Shown one piece after another: positions 41,241 through 52,581 of a stretch of 64,000 nucleotides of DNA. Source of the stretch: Bremia lactucae (Eukaryota > Oomycota > Peronosporomycetes > Peronosporales > Peronosporaceae); NCBI RefSeq assembly GCF_004359215.1, contig NW_027152196.1:559662-623661 (forward strand). Direction: 5' to 3'. How positions within the stretch are numbered: the stretch's first letter is position 1; every line of letters begins with the position of its first letter. The translations under genes were made by a program, and so were the position numbers. The notes below the pieces were generated by a model. That model was given only the letters and a program-made list of their open reading frames with translations. It was not told the origin of the DNA and made no database searches.

Positions 41241-42170
41241 ATGGGATCGACCGTAGGGAACGATGCAATCTTGGCCATGCTGTCCGATTTGGACAGAGAT
41301 ACTCTCCATGTAGCCATCGCCAAGTTTATACAACATGAACTTGACGAGGCGAAGGAGAAGGTAGCCTTGCTTAATCAGTAAGGCTCTCAACAGGCAGAAC
41401 TGTTGAGGTTACAAAAGGTACAGACCCCTGTACCTGGAATGACGCGCGCGCGTCATCCCGAAACCTTAAATATTGACATCTCTAAGGATAAGGGAGTCGA
41501 AGAAGACTCCCTCTAAAGATGGTTTGTCGAGTTGGACGATGCCATAAGGGCTCGTCACATCGTCGACGAGCAAATGCAAGTCGCATTCGCTCAATCAAAT
41601 TTGGCAGGTCGTGCCAAAACTTGGGCATTAGGCCTTAAGTTGCGCGACCCATACGTCTTTGGGTCGCTTAAGGCTTTTAAAGCTCGGCTCAAACAGACGT
41701 TTGAACCGCCTAGGGCTAAGTTCAGAGTTTGATTAAAGCTTCTGAAACTCAAGCAAGGCAAGCGTGATGTTCACGCTTATGCCCAGCACATACGACTCTT
41801 AGCGAGTTGTATCACAAACAACCCAGTTCATGAACACACGTTGATTACGGTGTTCATGCAAGGTCTTACGGATGGTCCCGTAAGGACCCACCTGTTCCGC
41901 TTGGAACTGGATACGTTTTTCAGACAACAAGAGATTGCAGAAATGCAATCGCTGTCAAAGTTAGGACACTACGCTCATGTGTGCAGTGCCCCACGCCCAG
42001 TACCGAGAGTTACTTAACGTGATTATGGATCAAATACCAAAAAGGGCAACGGTCGCGGGTTCGACGTTATTGCGAAATCGCAACAGCGAGGTGGACCGCC
42101 AAATAATGGTCGGGGTCAGTTGGGGCGCAATGCCCTACTGATCCAGCAACCTCAAGAGAATTTGCAAATC
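41241..42170 (+). pseudogene. gag, nested family A element
   Basis: ATG 41241 opens MGSTVGNDAILAMLSDLDRD and stops at 41381. The core follows in other frames: ARHIVDEQMQVAFAQSNLAG, AKTWALGLKLRDPYVFGSLK, FEPPRAKF (stop 41730), then KQGKRDVHAYAQHIRLLASC and FMQGLTDGPVRTHLFRLELD. A CCHC knuckle (CNRCQ...GHYAHVC) near 41950-41985 is split by a one-base shift. Gag would form the particle. Confidence 0.8.
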
Positions 42171-42189
42171 TCTTGACGAAAGTTGCTCC

Positions 42190-42870
42190 AGACACACAAT
42201 CATTATATGTCGCTGCATCTGGCGATGAGGTACCCCTCATCACCTTGAAGTTAAAAGTGACAAATAATTTGTCACTAAGAGCTAGTGGACTGTGGGGCGT
42301 CGAAAAAGTTTATCGGCGCCAGTCGCTAGAGGGTCGTAGCTCAATTATGTCGAGCGCGACATCCCTCATACGAGGATGACGGTGTGTCTAGCGACAGGCG
42401 CATCAATAACAGTAATGAAACGCGAAGTGAACTTTCACTACACGATAAAAGATTTACAGACAATGATGATTTCACCGTGCTGGATTTGAATGACAAATTT
42501 GATGTCTTCCTAGGTTCACCTTGGCTCAGAAAATATGAGCTAAGAATCAGCCAACAGCATCGATCCGTAAAAATGCCTGCCACTTGTTCATCAGATGGCC
42601 ATCTAATGAACGACTTAGAGCGTTCACATGCGTGTGGGTATACTACGAATGGGTGCGGTGGCCTCACTTGTGGTACGGTCGTTAGTACGACTGCACAAGA
42701 TCACAGTGTGATAACTAATCACACTGTGGAGTCAGCTGCCAGCGGCTGTGCGAATGCACAGGCAGCACCGAAGGTCCACCACTCGAATAAGGATAGTGGA
42801 TTGAGACATGAATGTTCACCTAGTGGGCGACATTCAAGGAATATGAATCTCCGTTGTCCCAAATAAATAA
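42190..42870 (+). pseudogene. Aspartic protease, nested family A element
   Basis: The active-site region near 42280-42320 reads LVDCGASKKF in one frame (D-C-G in place of D-S-G). The C-terminal half from 42450 reads DDFTVLDLNDKFDVFLGSPW and SVKMPATCSSDGHLMNDL. This domain would mature Gag-Pol. Confidence 0.7.
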
Positions 42871-43139
42871 CACGATAATCCTAGGTCTAGTAGAGAGTCG
42901 ATCGTAGAGGGCCCGACTGTGATAGCGCGATTACAATCGGAAGACGTTGAGAAAATAAATCCTCACGTACTTGAGGAGAAATCTCCTCAAATAGTTAATG
43001 CTGAAGTGACTAGACTTCAGCATACCGAGGGATCAATCCTTCGGCAGCCTGTGGATTTAGTTCAGGAAGAAGGTTAATGACGGATCAAGAGTAGGCGCTC
43101 TAACGTTAACTTCCGAGATTACTCAATTACAAGCGGTTC

Positions 43140-44340
43140 TTGAGAGATCTGCATAGTGGTAGAATTAAGCAGATCTGCGTACTCTTCACAGAGGACGAAT
43201 ACGTAACCGATATTCGGTCAGCGGTAATGTTTGCAGAAACGACGGTTCTCAGCAGCTCATCGAAGGACGAAAGTGTCCTCGATGTGATGACTCGGATTAA
43301 GAGATATACTACTCAATCCTGGGAGTCACTTAAGACCTATCCTTTTTTCAAGGGTTTGATTGAATTTAGAGATGTATTACCTGAAACAGTTTAATGCGAG
43401 TTTCCTAAGAATAAAGGCACTCGACATGAGATCGAGCTTAAACCGGGCTCGAAGTACTGCGTCATGAAGCAGTGGCCACTGCCTCGTGAACAAGTACTTG
43501 TGATCAATAGATTCATTATCGATGGATTAGAAGTGGGCCATGTGAGGGAGTCAACCTCCTCACATAGCTCTCCTACCTTCTGTGTGCGAAAGGCCACAGG
43601 AAGGTGGCGGTTAGGGCACGCATTCAATGAAGTGAATGCTGCATCGGTACCGGCTCAAACGCCGATATCGAGAAAAGATGTAATCATAGATGGTATGTCT
43701 AATGGTACCATCGTTTCGTCTATGGATCTGATGGATGAATTTCATCAGATCCTTATGCGTAAACGGGAAATCCCGAACACAGCAGTGAGCACTCCCAGTG
43801 GGATGCTCTGGGAATGGCTAGTAATGCCACAGGGGCTTAGTAATGCCCCTGCTACATTCAACAGATGCGTAACAATTCTGTTGAGACCGGTGCGAGAATT
43901 CGCACCAAGTTATTTTGACGATGTATTTGTATATAGCCGGGTCATGGACGGAAAGACGGACGTGGAAGCTCATTAAACTCACGTTCGTCAGGTTCTTACA
44001 CTTGTGCGAAAGCATTAGTTGTACGCAAATCTCAAGAAGTGTATATTCGCTTCAAGCGAAATGCCACTTCTTGGGTGCATCGTCGGTAAACACGGCTTGC
44101 GCCCTGATCCAGAAAAGATCAAGGTCACTACCGACTGGCCAGTTCCAGTCAGTGTCAAGGGACTTAGAAAGTTCCTTTGATTAGCGGCGTACTTGCACAA
44201 GTACTCCCGCAATTATGCCGAGATGACAGTTTATCTCTCGTCTCTTGAAAAAAGACGAGAAATGGGTATGGAACGCTTAATGTCAGCGTTCCTTTGAAGG
44301 TATCAAGCAACGCTTGATGCAATCGCTCATCTTGGCGATT
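43140..44340 (+). pseudogene. Reverse transcriptase, nested family A element
   Basis: LHSGRIKQICVLFTEDEYVT, TRIKRYTTQSWESLKTYPFF, then a stop near 43394. From 43464: KQWPLPREQVLVINRFIIDG, ESTSSHSSPTFCVRKATGRW, SSMDLMDEFHQILMRKREIP, NTAVSTPSGMLWEWLVMPQG and the catalytic YFDDVFVYS (43909-43935). YxDD is intact and 170 codons read open. The connection region after 43976 is frame-broken. Confidence 0.85.
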
Positions 44341-44720
44341 GCAGATTAAGACAGACCATTCCATGTGGTCTGTGACGACAGCGATTTCGCAATCGGCTCT
44401 GCGTCAATGCAATACGATACAGATGGCGTGGAGCGCGTCGCCTGTTACCAATCGCGTCAGCTGCAACCAGCTGAACGCAATTACCCAGTGCATGACAAGG
44501 CACTCATTGCTACGGAATATATACCGGCTAAATTAGGGTTTATCACCTTGAAGATAGACCGTTCATGGTATACGCGGAGCATGCGTCATTACGCGCGGCC
44601 TTCAATAGCCCATACCTCTCGCAAAGAACGGCGAGGTGACTATCCTTCTTCGCGGAGTATAATTTCTCCGTCGAATATAAACCAGGACGACTTAATGTTG
44701 TCGCTGATGCGTTATCACGC
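44340..44720 (+). pseudogene. RNase H, nested family A element
   Basis: FHVVCDDSDFAIGSASMQYD, RVACYQSRQLQPAERNYPVH and DKALIATEY mark an RNase H domain that would remove the RNA template. The later TDHA region has drifted, and a frame change near 44700 ends it. Confidence 0.75.
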
Positions 44721-44819
44721 CGATTTGATTTTGAGTCGGCTGCGCATTCCAACAGTGAAAATAATCCCACTGTTCCAACACTCATTTCAAGTGTTCCGTC
44801 ATCAACCTTGTTTGATGAC

Positions 44820-46140
44820 ATAAAGAAAGCCTACGGAGAAGATAAGGACCTTCTGCGTTTAATGACTCATGTGATGAATCCATCCGATAAATCTTTTAAA
44901 GATTGACCGGTTTTTTGTCGATCCTCATCCGATCGATACACAACACGTAAGGGCTTATTGTAATACACAGCCGTTGCCGGCGACTTACCACGTGTCGTCA
45001 TCCCAACTCACAATGATTTGCGCTTGCACATCATGTATGAGTGTGACAATGCACGAACAACACCAACAAGTGGGCATCGTGGACGTGAGAAAACTTATCT
45101 CACAGTAAGTCGTGACTTTTACAGGCCCTGCCGTAGCAGTTCGTGCGCAATTACATTCGTGCTTGCGAGGTATGTCAACGGGTGAAGCCTAGCCCTTCAT
45201 CCCGTGCACCTCTCCAGTTTTTACCACTTCCGGCAGAACGTTGGCAGTCCGTATCTATGGACTTCGTCTTCTCAGCAAGATGTACCATCTTGCTGAGAAG
45301 ACGCATCTCCAGTACCAGAGTCGACCACGGCTCCGGGCTGTGCCCGTGTCCTTATCGACACGGTATTCAAACTTCACGGTTAACCTCATTAACTGATCTC
45401 GAATAGATATCCACCATTACGGCGGAGCTTTGGCAATCCGTGTTCCGAGAGATCGGAACACGGCTGACTAACCGAGCTGCCATTTACCGATGGTCGAATT
45501 CGCCATCAACTATTCGGTGGATGCGTCTACACCTCTTTTTATAATTTTTTATACATTGTCCTATTTTAATCCCACTATGCACTGTTCTTCGTAAATGGCT
45601 TACGCCGTCCACGCATACCCCCCCAATTATTGGATACTCCTGTTTAGGGGGGTGAACTCGCACGAGCAAAGCCATTTCTGGCTCATTCTCATCACGCGTC
45701 GAAGTTACCAACGACGCGAATAACGTCGATGCCGAAGCAATTCACATCGAAGATGAGAAAGATCTAGTGGCAGTGCGCAGAAATCGCAATGAAAAAGACA
45801 AAACAAAGCAGAGAATTGCTGCTGGCTCCGGAACAGTGGTCTGTTTCGTACAGGATTCCATTGCTAACGCAGTGGACTGACAGAAACGGAACGCATACAA
45901 ACAGGAAAGAAATAATGTTCTTTCATTTAAAATTAATGACCCAGTACTACTCTCTACGGTAAACTTACCTAAGCGTGTAGTCACTAATGTGGGTAGCAGT
46001 AAACTACCATTCAACTTGATTGGGCTATTCCGTGTACTGCTTCGCAGAGGCAGTGCGTACACAATAGCTTTGCCACGTATGATGCGAATGCATCCAAAGT
46101 CTTACGTTTGTCGGCTCCACCCGTACCATCAGTAAGCGGT
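44820..46140 (+). pseudogene. Integrase, nested family A element
   Basis: The zinc finger (GHRGREKTYLTVSRDFY region near 45070, then ACEVCQRVKPSPSS at 45163) is visible. The core is heavily damaged, with a short perfect palindrome at 45265-45303 and missing DDE segments. The GPY/F-like tail (GSSKLPFNLIGLFRVLLRRG type) is at 45990-46130. Frames change many times. Confidence 0.7.
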
Positions 46141-47777
46141 TTCTTCCGAGGACGGATCTGACCACTCTTTTCAAGAATCCCTAAAAAAAATTTGTGGTCA
46201 CGAACCAGATTTTCATGTTGAACCTGGAGGTTCTCATGCCGGATCCGAAGATCCTCGAAACTGCGATGAGCGGAAGACAGCTCATCACGAAGAGCGTGAT
46301 ATTTCCGTTCGTACTTCAACATGGAGTACGCACTCTTCAAACGGTCTTCCAACCGTTCGATATAGGGAGCCTGCACCGTCTGCTCCAATCAGCTTACCGC
46401 GCTCGTGATCAAGTCCCTCCTCTAAATCATGGAGGAAGTGATCGATTTTGTCGATTTTCGACCTAAGATCCGACACATGGGTCGGATTTAATTTACCCTC
46501 TCCCGGCACAACCATTGGTGTATTCCCACGGTGGTTAACGTTTCCTGGTGGAACGTATTCAAAACCTCCGTGATGTGAAGGACCAGCGAACGAGTTTCTT
46601 GTTCGCTGGCGCGGTTATCCACCTTTGCAAGACGGCTGAGAGGCTCGTTCCCAGCTGGTTGTTGACGTTGAGGGCCTCGTCCGTCAGAATGACGAGACCC
46701 ATCCGATGGTCAGAAGGTTCATCGGAAAACACGCGCCCCTGGTGCATGTAAATCAATTGCAAAACGTCAATCGTATCGCGCATCTCGATAGAGATGCGAG
46801 CCCTTCCCCATGGCGAAGAAAGGGAATAGACATTCCCTTTTACTCGCTTTGTGTTGTCAACGCAACACGGACAGGGATCACCCCGCGTGAGGCATGGAAG
46901 TCCTGCTTCACGTTTCAACCGATGCAGCTTAAATCTTGCACCGATTGGAGTTCGTTTTTCAAGCTTAACGCGATTCGCGTTAAGTCTTTGAAGCCAGGCT
47001 TCGCGTCCAATGGCTTTGACATTGCGAGTATACGCGTTCCAGGCTTGCATCAACGAGACTTTATTTCGCTTGTTGTTGCAACTATACCATCGAAGCTTAA
47101 AAAGCATCGAGATATAAATCTTCCTTAGCGCGAAAGTTCTTCGCGCTGGGATCGAGGCCATGTAGCTTTGTCGCAATAGATAAATATTATTTATTGTGAG
47201 GCATAGTCTTTCCAGACAAGCTAGTGGTTAGCTTTGGGCAAAAGCCACGGCTTCTTTTCAGGGGCAAGGCGAGACATTTTTGTGTCTACGATCCCCTGAG
47301 TGGTACCCACTGAAGCAGGGGTACCACAGGACATTTTATTACGATGGCTTACGCCATCGTCATCCCCACGGACAGATATATGCGCGGGTGATGGCACGAG
47401 AGACGGTGCTGGCGATGAGAAATCATCCTAATCGTCAGAACCGAACATCATGTAGCGAATGCTACCAGCACGTCTACTCGAATGCGCCCCCTCATTCGAA
47501 GGCTCATAGTCTGCCTCCGAACTATGATCAGGCGACTGTTCTGTTCTCCCCAAGTCGGTCATTTCGTCCTAATCGCATTCGTTGTCGACCTCCAAAAGCG
47601 GTCGCATTCACGTGGTGTATCACCACGTGCACCCGCAACATTAAGAGTTGCGGAAGAAGATGACACTACGGCAGACGTTCTGTCTGCCGCAAGAGACAAT
47701 AATGCTTCGCCCGCGGCTGCATGAACCGCAGCCAAAGGCGCCGCACTATTCGCATACCGTGTGGATTTTTTTACCAT
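46011..47777 (-). pseudogene. Antisense accessory ORF (aORF), nested family A element, broken
   Basis: Minus-strand blocks: an N-terminus from ATG 47777 (SAAPLAAVHAAAGEALLSLA), a middle (47176 onward: RKIYISMLFK, SLMQAWNAYTRNVKAIGREA, WLQRLNANRVKLEKRTPIGA), a Cys cluster (CLTRGDPCPCC, about 46890-46858), a second helical block (46515-46380: SDLRSKIDKIDHFLHDLEEG) and the coiled coil (46388-46011: LEDRLKSAYSMLKYERKYHA, ENLQVQHENLVRDHK). The middle plus Cys block is a 205-codon open frame. Product unknown; same place and order as at 164-1830. Confidence 0.65.
46150..46740 (+). pseudogene. Linker and chromodomain, nested family A element
   Basis: From 46548 the chromodomain reads ERIQNLRDVKDQRTSFL and continues a frame over (VRWRGYPPLQDG-like), then the LVVDVEGLVRQ helix. 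It is equivalent to 615-780. The upstream linker is opposite the aORF coiled coil. Confidence 0.75.
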
Positions 47778-47891
47778 TCGATAGATTTAAAAATGATGGT
47801 TCTGACCAATCAAAATCGTTTTTATCAAGTTGCCCTACAGTGACCACCCTATCCAATGACATTCAGAGTGATTGTCGTTTAAGAAGGGTAA

Positions 47892-48318
47892 TGTAACGGG
47901 GTGTATCGTTACATGAAATTAATACTTAAAGGTTATTAATTAATATGTTATCTAAAATGTGAAGAATATTTGGAGAATATTACCTTACATGGTAATATTC
48001 TAAAATCTTATTTATTATTAGATATAGACCAGTATATCTATTTTCTCTGCGGTCCAGTCAGCGCTGGACGCGCGCAAAGAGAGAGACAGATAAGACTTTA
48101 TTACATGTTTTGTATTAGATTATAATTAAGTTAGTAACAGAAGAACTTAATTTTATTAAATACGATTTTTAACTAACCCTCTTTAAAGCAAGGGTTTTAA
48201 AGAGAGTCTTTCTCTGCACGTACTAGTGTACGTGAAGTGATGTGAGGCACCACTCGCACTGAGGCAGTGCGATGTGGACTTGTACTGATGCAATCCAAGT
48301 CAGTAGTGCCCCGTTACA
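47892..48318 (+). repeat. 3' LTR of nested family A element
   Basis: It starts TGTAACGGGGTGTATCGTTA and ends GTGCCCCGTTACA, preceded by TTTAAGAAGGGTAA as a weak purine tract. Target-site sequence ACGAC follows. Confidence 0.9.
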
Positions 48319-48323
48319 ACGAC

Positions 48324-49030
48324 CATACCAGCGCAAATGCTAATCCCGCGTAAAGATATTCTGTTGAACTCTATCGGAAAGTCGACCATCTTTTCCGCGT
48401 TGGATTTGAAGGATGGCTACCATCAGGTTCTCATGTGAGAGTCTGATGTAGCTAAAACAGCTGTAAGTATTTCAAGCGGTATGCTTTAGGAGTGGCTTGT
48501 GATCCCCAAGGATCGTAGAACGCACCAGCGACATTCAACCGAGTGGTGGCTCAAGTGATGTGTTAGCACCGTTCCTACGCACCTTATTACTTTGACGATG
48601 TATTTGTGCATAGCAGGGACGAGGATGGGCTGAGCGCAATAGAGTCGCACAAGCTTCATTTAGACGCTTTGTTGCAGACTTTGAAGGACACCCAATTGTA
48701 CGTCAACTTGCAAAAGTGCGTCATTGGGGTCCCCGGATACCTGTGCTGGGCTGCATCGTATGTACACGATGTACGAGCAGACCCAGACAAGGTAAAATTG
48801 GTAAGGAAATGGCCAATCCCACGGCATGTAAAAGATTTGCGCCAATTCCTAGGGCTCGCTAATTACTTGCATAAGTATAGCAAGAATTATGCGGAGCAAA
48901 CTAAACCATTATCTGATCTCCTTAAAGGACACAGAATGGGTTTGGTTAAAGGAACAAGAAGATGCGTTCACATCAGTGAAGCAATCTTTTGTAGAGGTAC
49001 CGGGCCTGGCAGTGCCAGACGCGGATAAGC
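48324..49030 (+). pseudogene. RT, family C element X (continues after the nested insertion)
   Basis: It resumes with the codons of the RKD motif, then STIFSALDLKDGYHQVLM-like sequence, a stop, GMLWEWLVI-like sequence, and the catalytic region YFDDVFVHS near 48590. From 48606 LQTLKDTQLYVNLQKCVIGV and RPIPRHVKDLRQFLGLANYL-like sequence run open to the RT end YLHKYSKNYAEQTKPLSDLL. YxDD is kept. Confidence 0.8.
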
Positions 49031-49420
49031 CCTTTGGCGTCGTCTGCAATGCAAGTAATTTTGCAATCGGCAGCGCGCTCATGCAGAAGAATGACGACGG
49101 CGTTGACCATGTCATCTCTTATCAGTCCCGGCTATTAAAAGCCGCGGAACTGAATTACCCTGTGCATGACAAAGAGCTACTTTCCATAAAGTATGGTCTT
49201 GTCAAGTTTCGTGTGCACCTACTGGGCACCGAACCTTTTGTGGTTTATACGGATCACGCATCACTGCGGACCCAATAAACTCACCGCACCTCTTGCCTAG
49301 AATGGCAATATGGCTCACATTCTTCTCTGAATTTAATTATAAAGTTGAATACAAGCCGGGTAAGTCATGTCTTGGCTGACGCTTTATCACGCAGACCAGA
49401 CTTTGAGGTTAAACACCAGG
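48889..49420 (+). pseudogene. RNase H, family C element X
   Basis: An open stretch of 129 codons: EWVWLKEQEDAFTSVKQSFV, DKPFGVVCNASNFAIGSALM, KAAELNYPVHDKELLSIKYG and FVVYTDHASLRTQ. This is the best kept RNase H in the window. A stop follows before the EYKPGKSNVLADALSRRPDF-type end at 49345. Confidence 0.85.
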
Positions 49421-49429
49421 AATCTGAGT

Positions 49430-50830
49430 CTAGTGCGAAAGCACAATTTCAGCCGTCAAGGTTGGCAGTCATGAAAGCATACCACGTGACGAGCTCATTG
49501 ACCTCTGAAATAAAAGAAAGCTACGGTCAGGAAGACCACTGTCGCCTGCTGCTGGATCAATTCGGTGGACAAAAGGTTTCCCTTCGTCGCGCCCGAAAGC
49601 TAAGCTAAATAACTTTAGCTACAGCGATGGCATCAGATGTCTCATTGTGACCCCTTGAGAATCTATGTGCCTCATGACACAGATCTCAAGCTGATAATCC
49701 TCCATGATGCGCCATCTAGTGGGCATCTAGGCCGTGAAAAGACATTCTTACGAGTGTCAGAGGAATTTTGGTGGCCACAACTATATCGATGGGTGGCCGA
49801 CTATATTCGCTCTTGCGAACAGTGTCAGCGCATTAAGCCCGCACCGTTCAGCAGTGCGCCACTGAAGCCGCTACTGATTTCAACTGGTTGTTGAGAGTGA
49901 GTTAGTCTGGACCTCATGTTTGGCATGCCCCCCGACCACAAGGGTCGGACGGGGCTCGTCGTCCTGTAGACAGACTGAGCAAGATGGTGCATTTAGCACC
50001 ATGTAAAACATCGATCACAGGCAACGAGGAAGCTCTCTTGTTCCTGGATCACATATTCCGACTACACGGGATGCCGAGTCTATAGTATTATACTACTTTT
50101 ACGTCTAGTTTTTGGCGACATGTGCTTGAGCTGCTAAGTAGCAATCCACATGTCTACCGTAGATCATCCCCAGACAGATAACCAAACGGAACGTGCCAAT
50201 CGGATCGTGGCGGATGTCTTACGCACTATATATATCAACTCCTAAAGAACGGAGCAAGCATCGCCCTTTGTTAAGTTTACTATAGATGACAGTTTCCACA
50301 CCAGTACGGGTGAGACACCGGTTTATATTGACGGACTGCGCCATCCTCGAACGCCAGTCACGTTTGTGCGCAGCTCAAGTCTTAGTGGCGGAGTGTCCCT
50401 CGCTATGCTCGGTGCGAAATAGGGACATAGATTCGTCAACATGACAATGGTCCGCGAGGGTATCATGTCAACGACAGAAAGTTGCCGTAGTGGCCTTGCC
50501 AGTTTAGCAGTGGTCAATAAAACTACGTTTTGTGACCGACCTCTCGGCGGGGTCATAGACGAGTTAGATACGAAAAGCGTGAGCGAAGATCAACGCTTTG
50601 TGCATGAGCGATTAGCCATCACACAGAAAGTCTGTGACGCGACAATAAGAGCACAAGATAAACAGGAAGAATATGCGGACTGAAATGGTCGGAAAAATAA
50701 TAAATACTTTAAAGTTGGAGAAAGGTATTTCTACCTTACCTAAAAATGCAATTTTTGTACAACCTGGTGGTACTACGAAGTTCTTGTCGCGTTTCATTGG
50801 GCCCTTTACGGTGGAAGAAAAGGTTACAGA
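49430..50830 (+). pseudogene. Integrase, family C element X
   Basis: The zinc finger is at 49637-49850 (HDAPSSGHLGREKTFLRVSE, DYIRSCEQCQRIKPAPF). Core pieces lie at 49990-50290 (VDHPQTDNQTERANRIVADV-like near 50160, frame-disturbed). The tail from 50520 reads EDQRFVHERLAITQKVCDAT and GPFTV near 50800. Two or more frameshifts. Confidence 0.75.
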
Positions 50831-50849
50831 CCTAATTATAGGCTAAACC

Positions 50850-51436
50850 TTTCTGTGTATAAGAAGGCGCTCCCCGTAATTTACGTGGTCGTCGGAAACA
50901 GGTAGACCCAAATGAGGTCACATACTTCCATCCGTCTAAGGAGGCAGCTGGCGACGCCGGCTGTGAGTCGAACGTCGATCGGGTCAGGGTGACGGAGAAG
51001 GCGAAAACCTTTCACCTGGTTAACTCCTTTCACCACGGGGAGGACTCGGAGAGCGAGGGACATCACCCGAGTGACGCAAATCCCTCAGCATTATATTTTC
51101 CAGAAGGTCCAAGCGAGTCTTTAGGCGTTCATAACGCTTACGATCCTTTGCGCGGACATCCTGAACATCCGATGACCCTCGAGATTCGCAATACGTCGTT
51201 CGGCAGCTCTTAACGCCTACGACTGAACGGACGAAGATAAGGCAGCTGCGAGTAGGTAGGCGAGATCGCCACTCCTATCGGGTACCGCCTGCACTTATGG
51301 ATGCGGATGGGAACATATGCTTCCTCGCTGGAAGGTTTGTTGTCCACCGCTCCGTGAGGCATAAGTATCAGATCCTCGTCCAATGGAGGGGTCACTTGAA
51401 GAGTTTTTACTCTTGGGACTCGATCGATACGGGTTA
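50850..51436 (+). pseudogene. Linker and chromodomain, family C element X
   Basis: VDPNEVTYFHPSKEAAGD-like linker, then open stretch 50989-51213 (NSFHHGEDSESEGHHPSDAN, FPEGPSESLGVHNAY). The chromodomain at 51290-51430 reads GRFVVHRSVRHKYQILVQWR then GHLKSFYSWDSID. A stop ends it just before the inverted duplication at 51437. Confidence 0.75.
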
Positions 51437-52449
51437 GTGGCTGCCTATGAAAATGACCCCCAGCTGAGGCCTCTTCGCTAGTATCGAATGAACTAGCAGA
51501 AGTTCATTCGATACTAGCGAAGAGGCCTCAGGTGGGGGTCATTTTCATAGGCAGCCACGCGTAGTGAGAAACAGGGGGTATCGTACCGCGCATGATTTTT
51601 TTCACTCGCAACGGTCAAAATTATCTCGATACGATCGCTGTTCATTGCAACTTAATGCAGATAAAAGCGACGCGTGAATTCCGACTCGTATTGGTCGGGT
51701 GTTTCATTTGAGCGCAACCCGACCGGGATTGGGGACATACGTCCAATTGATTTTCCCTGAACCTTCCATGAATTGAGACGCCAAAAAATATGAGCGTCTT
51801 TAGGATAGCGCGCTCTAGGAGCGACGCGTTTGGCCCGTTGATACGAGGCTATTGAGATGGAAGGGGCATCAGTGATATGCAATCCGTCACACAGCCACGT
51901 TTAGAACGACTGGCTTGTGACACAGGCTGAACACGTTTACTGTCAGCGGAGCTCGAAGTTCAGGCTCCTCTTTGTCAATACCATTATGGATGATGGTCTG
52001 AGCATAAGAAGTTGTGGTATTACCCAACGAAAAAGCTGCTGAGCCTTTAGGGCAGTGCTCTCATTAATGCGCGCTTTGCTAGCCAGCGCAGGTGACGAGA
52101 CAGCATCAAGAAAATTAGTTGTCTCCATGTCAAGAGCAATGAGTGAAGTCTGGATGGGCAATAAAGCGCCATAATCCTTTCTTATTTACTTGCTGTCCTC
52201 ATCACTACTATGAGGTGATGGCAGCGGTGTCGACTCATTGTAGTCGACAATGAGCGACGAATCTGCATATTTATTGTGAAAGTGGGATGAATCAATTAGT
52301 CCAATTAACGCGACAGCAGCAGTAGCTGTCGACGTTGATAATGTGGCACTAGGCGCCGGCTGCGCGTTAATGCGGCGCGTGCGCTTTGTGCGTAGTTGAG
52401 TAGGTGTCTTTGCAGACGATCCACCAGCTTGGCCACTTTTAGGTAGCAT
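51090..52449 (-). pseudogene. Antisense accessory ORF (aORF), family C copy X, broken
   Basis: The minus-strand ATG at 52449 opens MLPKSGQAGGSSAKTPTQ, then KRTRRINAQPAPSA and SSLIVDYNESTPLPSPHSSD (stop near 52186). Later blocks: METTNFLDAVSSPALAS, RARYPKDAHIFWRLNSWKVQ, GKSIGRMSPIPVGLRSNETP. Beyond the snap-back duplication PPLDEDLILMPHGAV recurs opposite the chromodomain, then a coiled-coil remnant (ALRAAERRIANLEG). The same order as copy Y shows that the frame belongs to the element. Confidence 0.6.
51437..51558. repeat. Snap-back inverted duplication, 58-nt arms
   Basis: 51437-51494 and 51501-51558 are reverse complements with one mismatch and a 6-bp spacer (AGCAGA). The left arm carries the normal end of the chromodomain region (codons of AAYENDP and the L-R-P-L region). 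The right arm is its inverted copy. Confidence 0.9.
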
Positions 52450-52581
52450 ATTAGGCACCGTGTAAGACACAGGTTGCAAGAGTGGATGAGAGAACTAAGC
52501 GGCGCATAAAGCAGCTCGCTGTTCCTCTGTCCTCTTTGACGAATTTGCAAAATGTAAATTCGTTCTAAAAAGGAGAGAAGG

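Larger units (their letters stand above)
40659..48318 (+). mobile_element. Full-length family A Ty3/Gypsy element nested in family C element X
   Basis: Both LTRs (40659-41099 and 47892-48318), primer site, gag, protease, RT, RNase H, integrase, chromodomain and aORF are present in order over 7.66 kb. It interrupts the RT of element X. The flanking 5-mers are GCGAC (40654-40658) and ACGAC (48319-48323), a target duplication with one later change; the uninterrupted site is seen in the related RT at about 4938. All genes carry frameshifts or stops. Confidence 0.9.
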
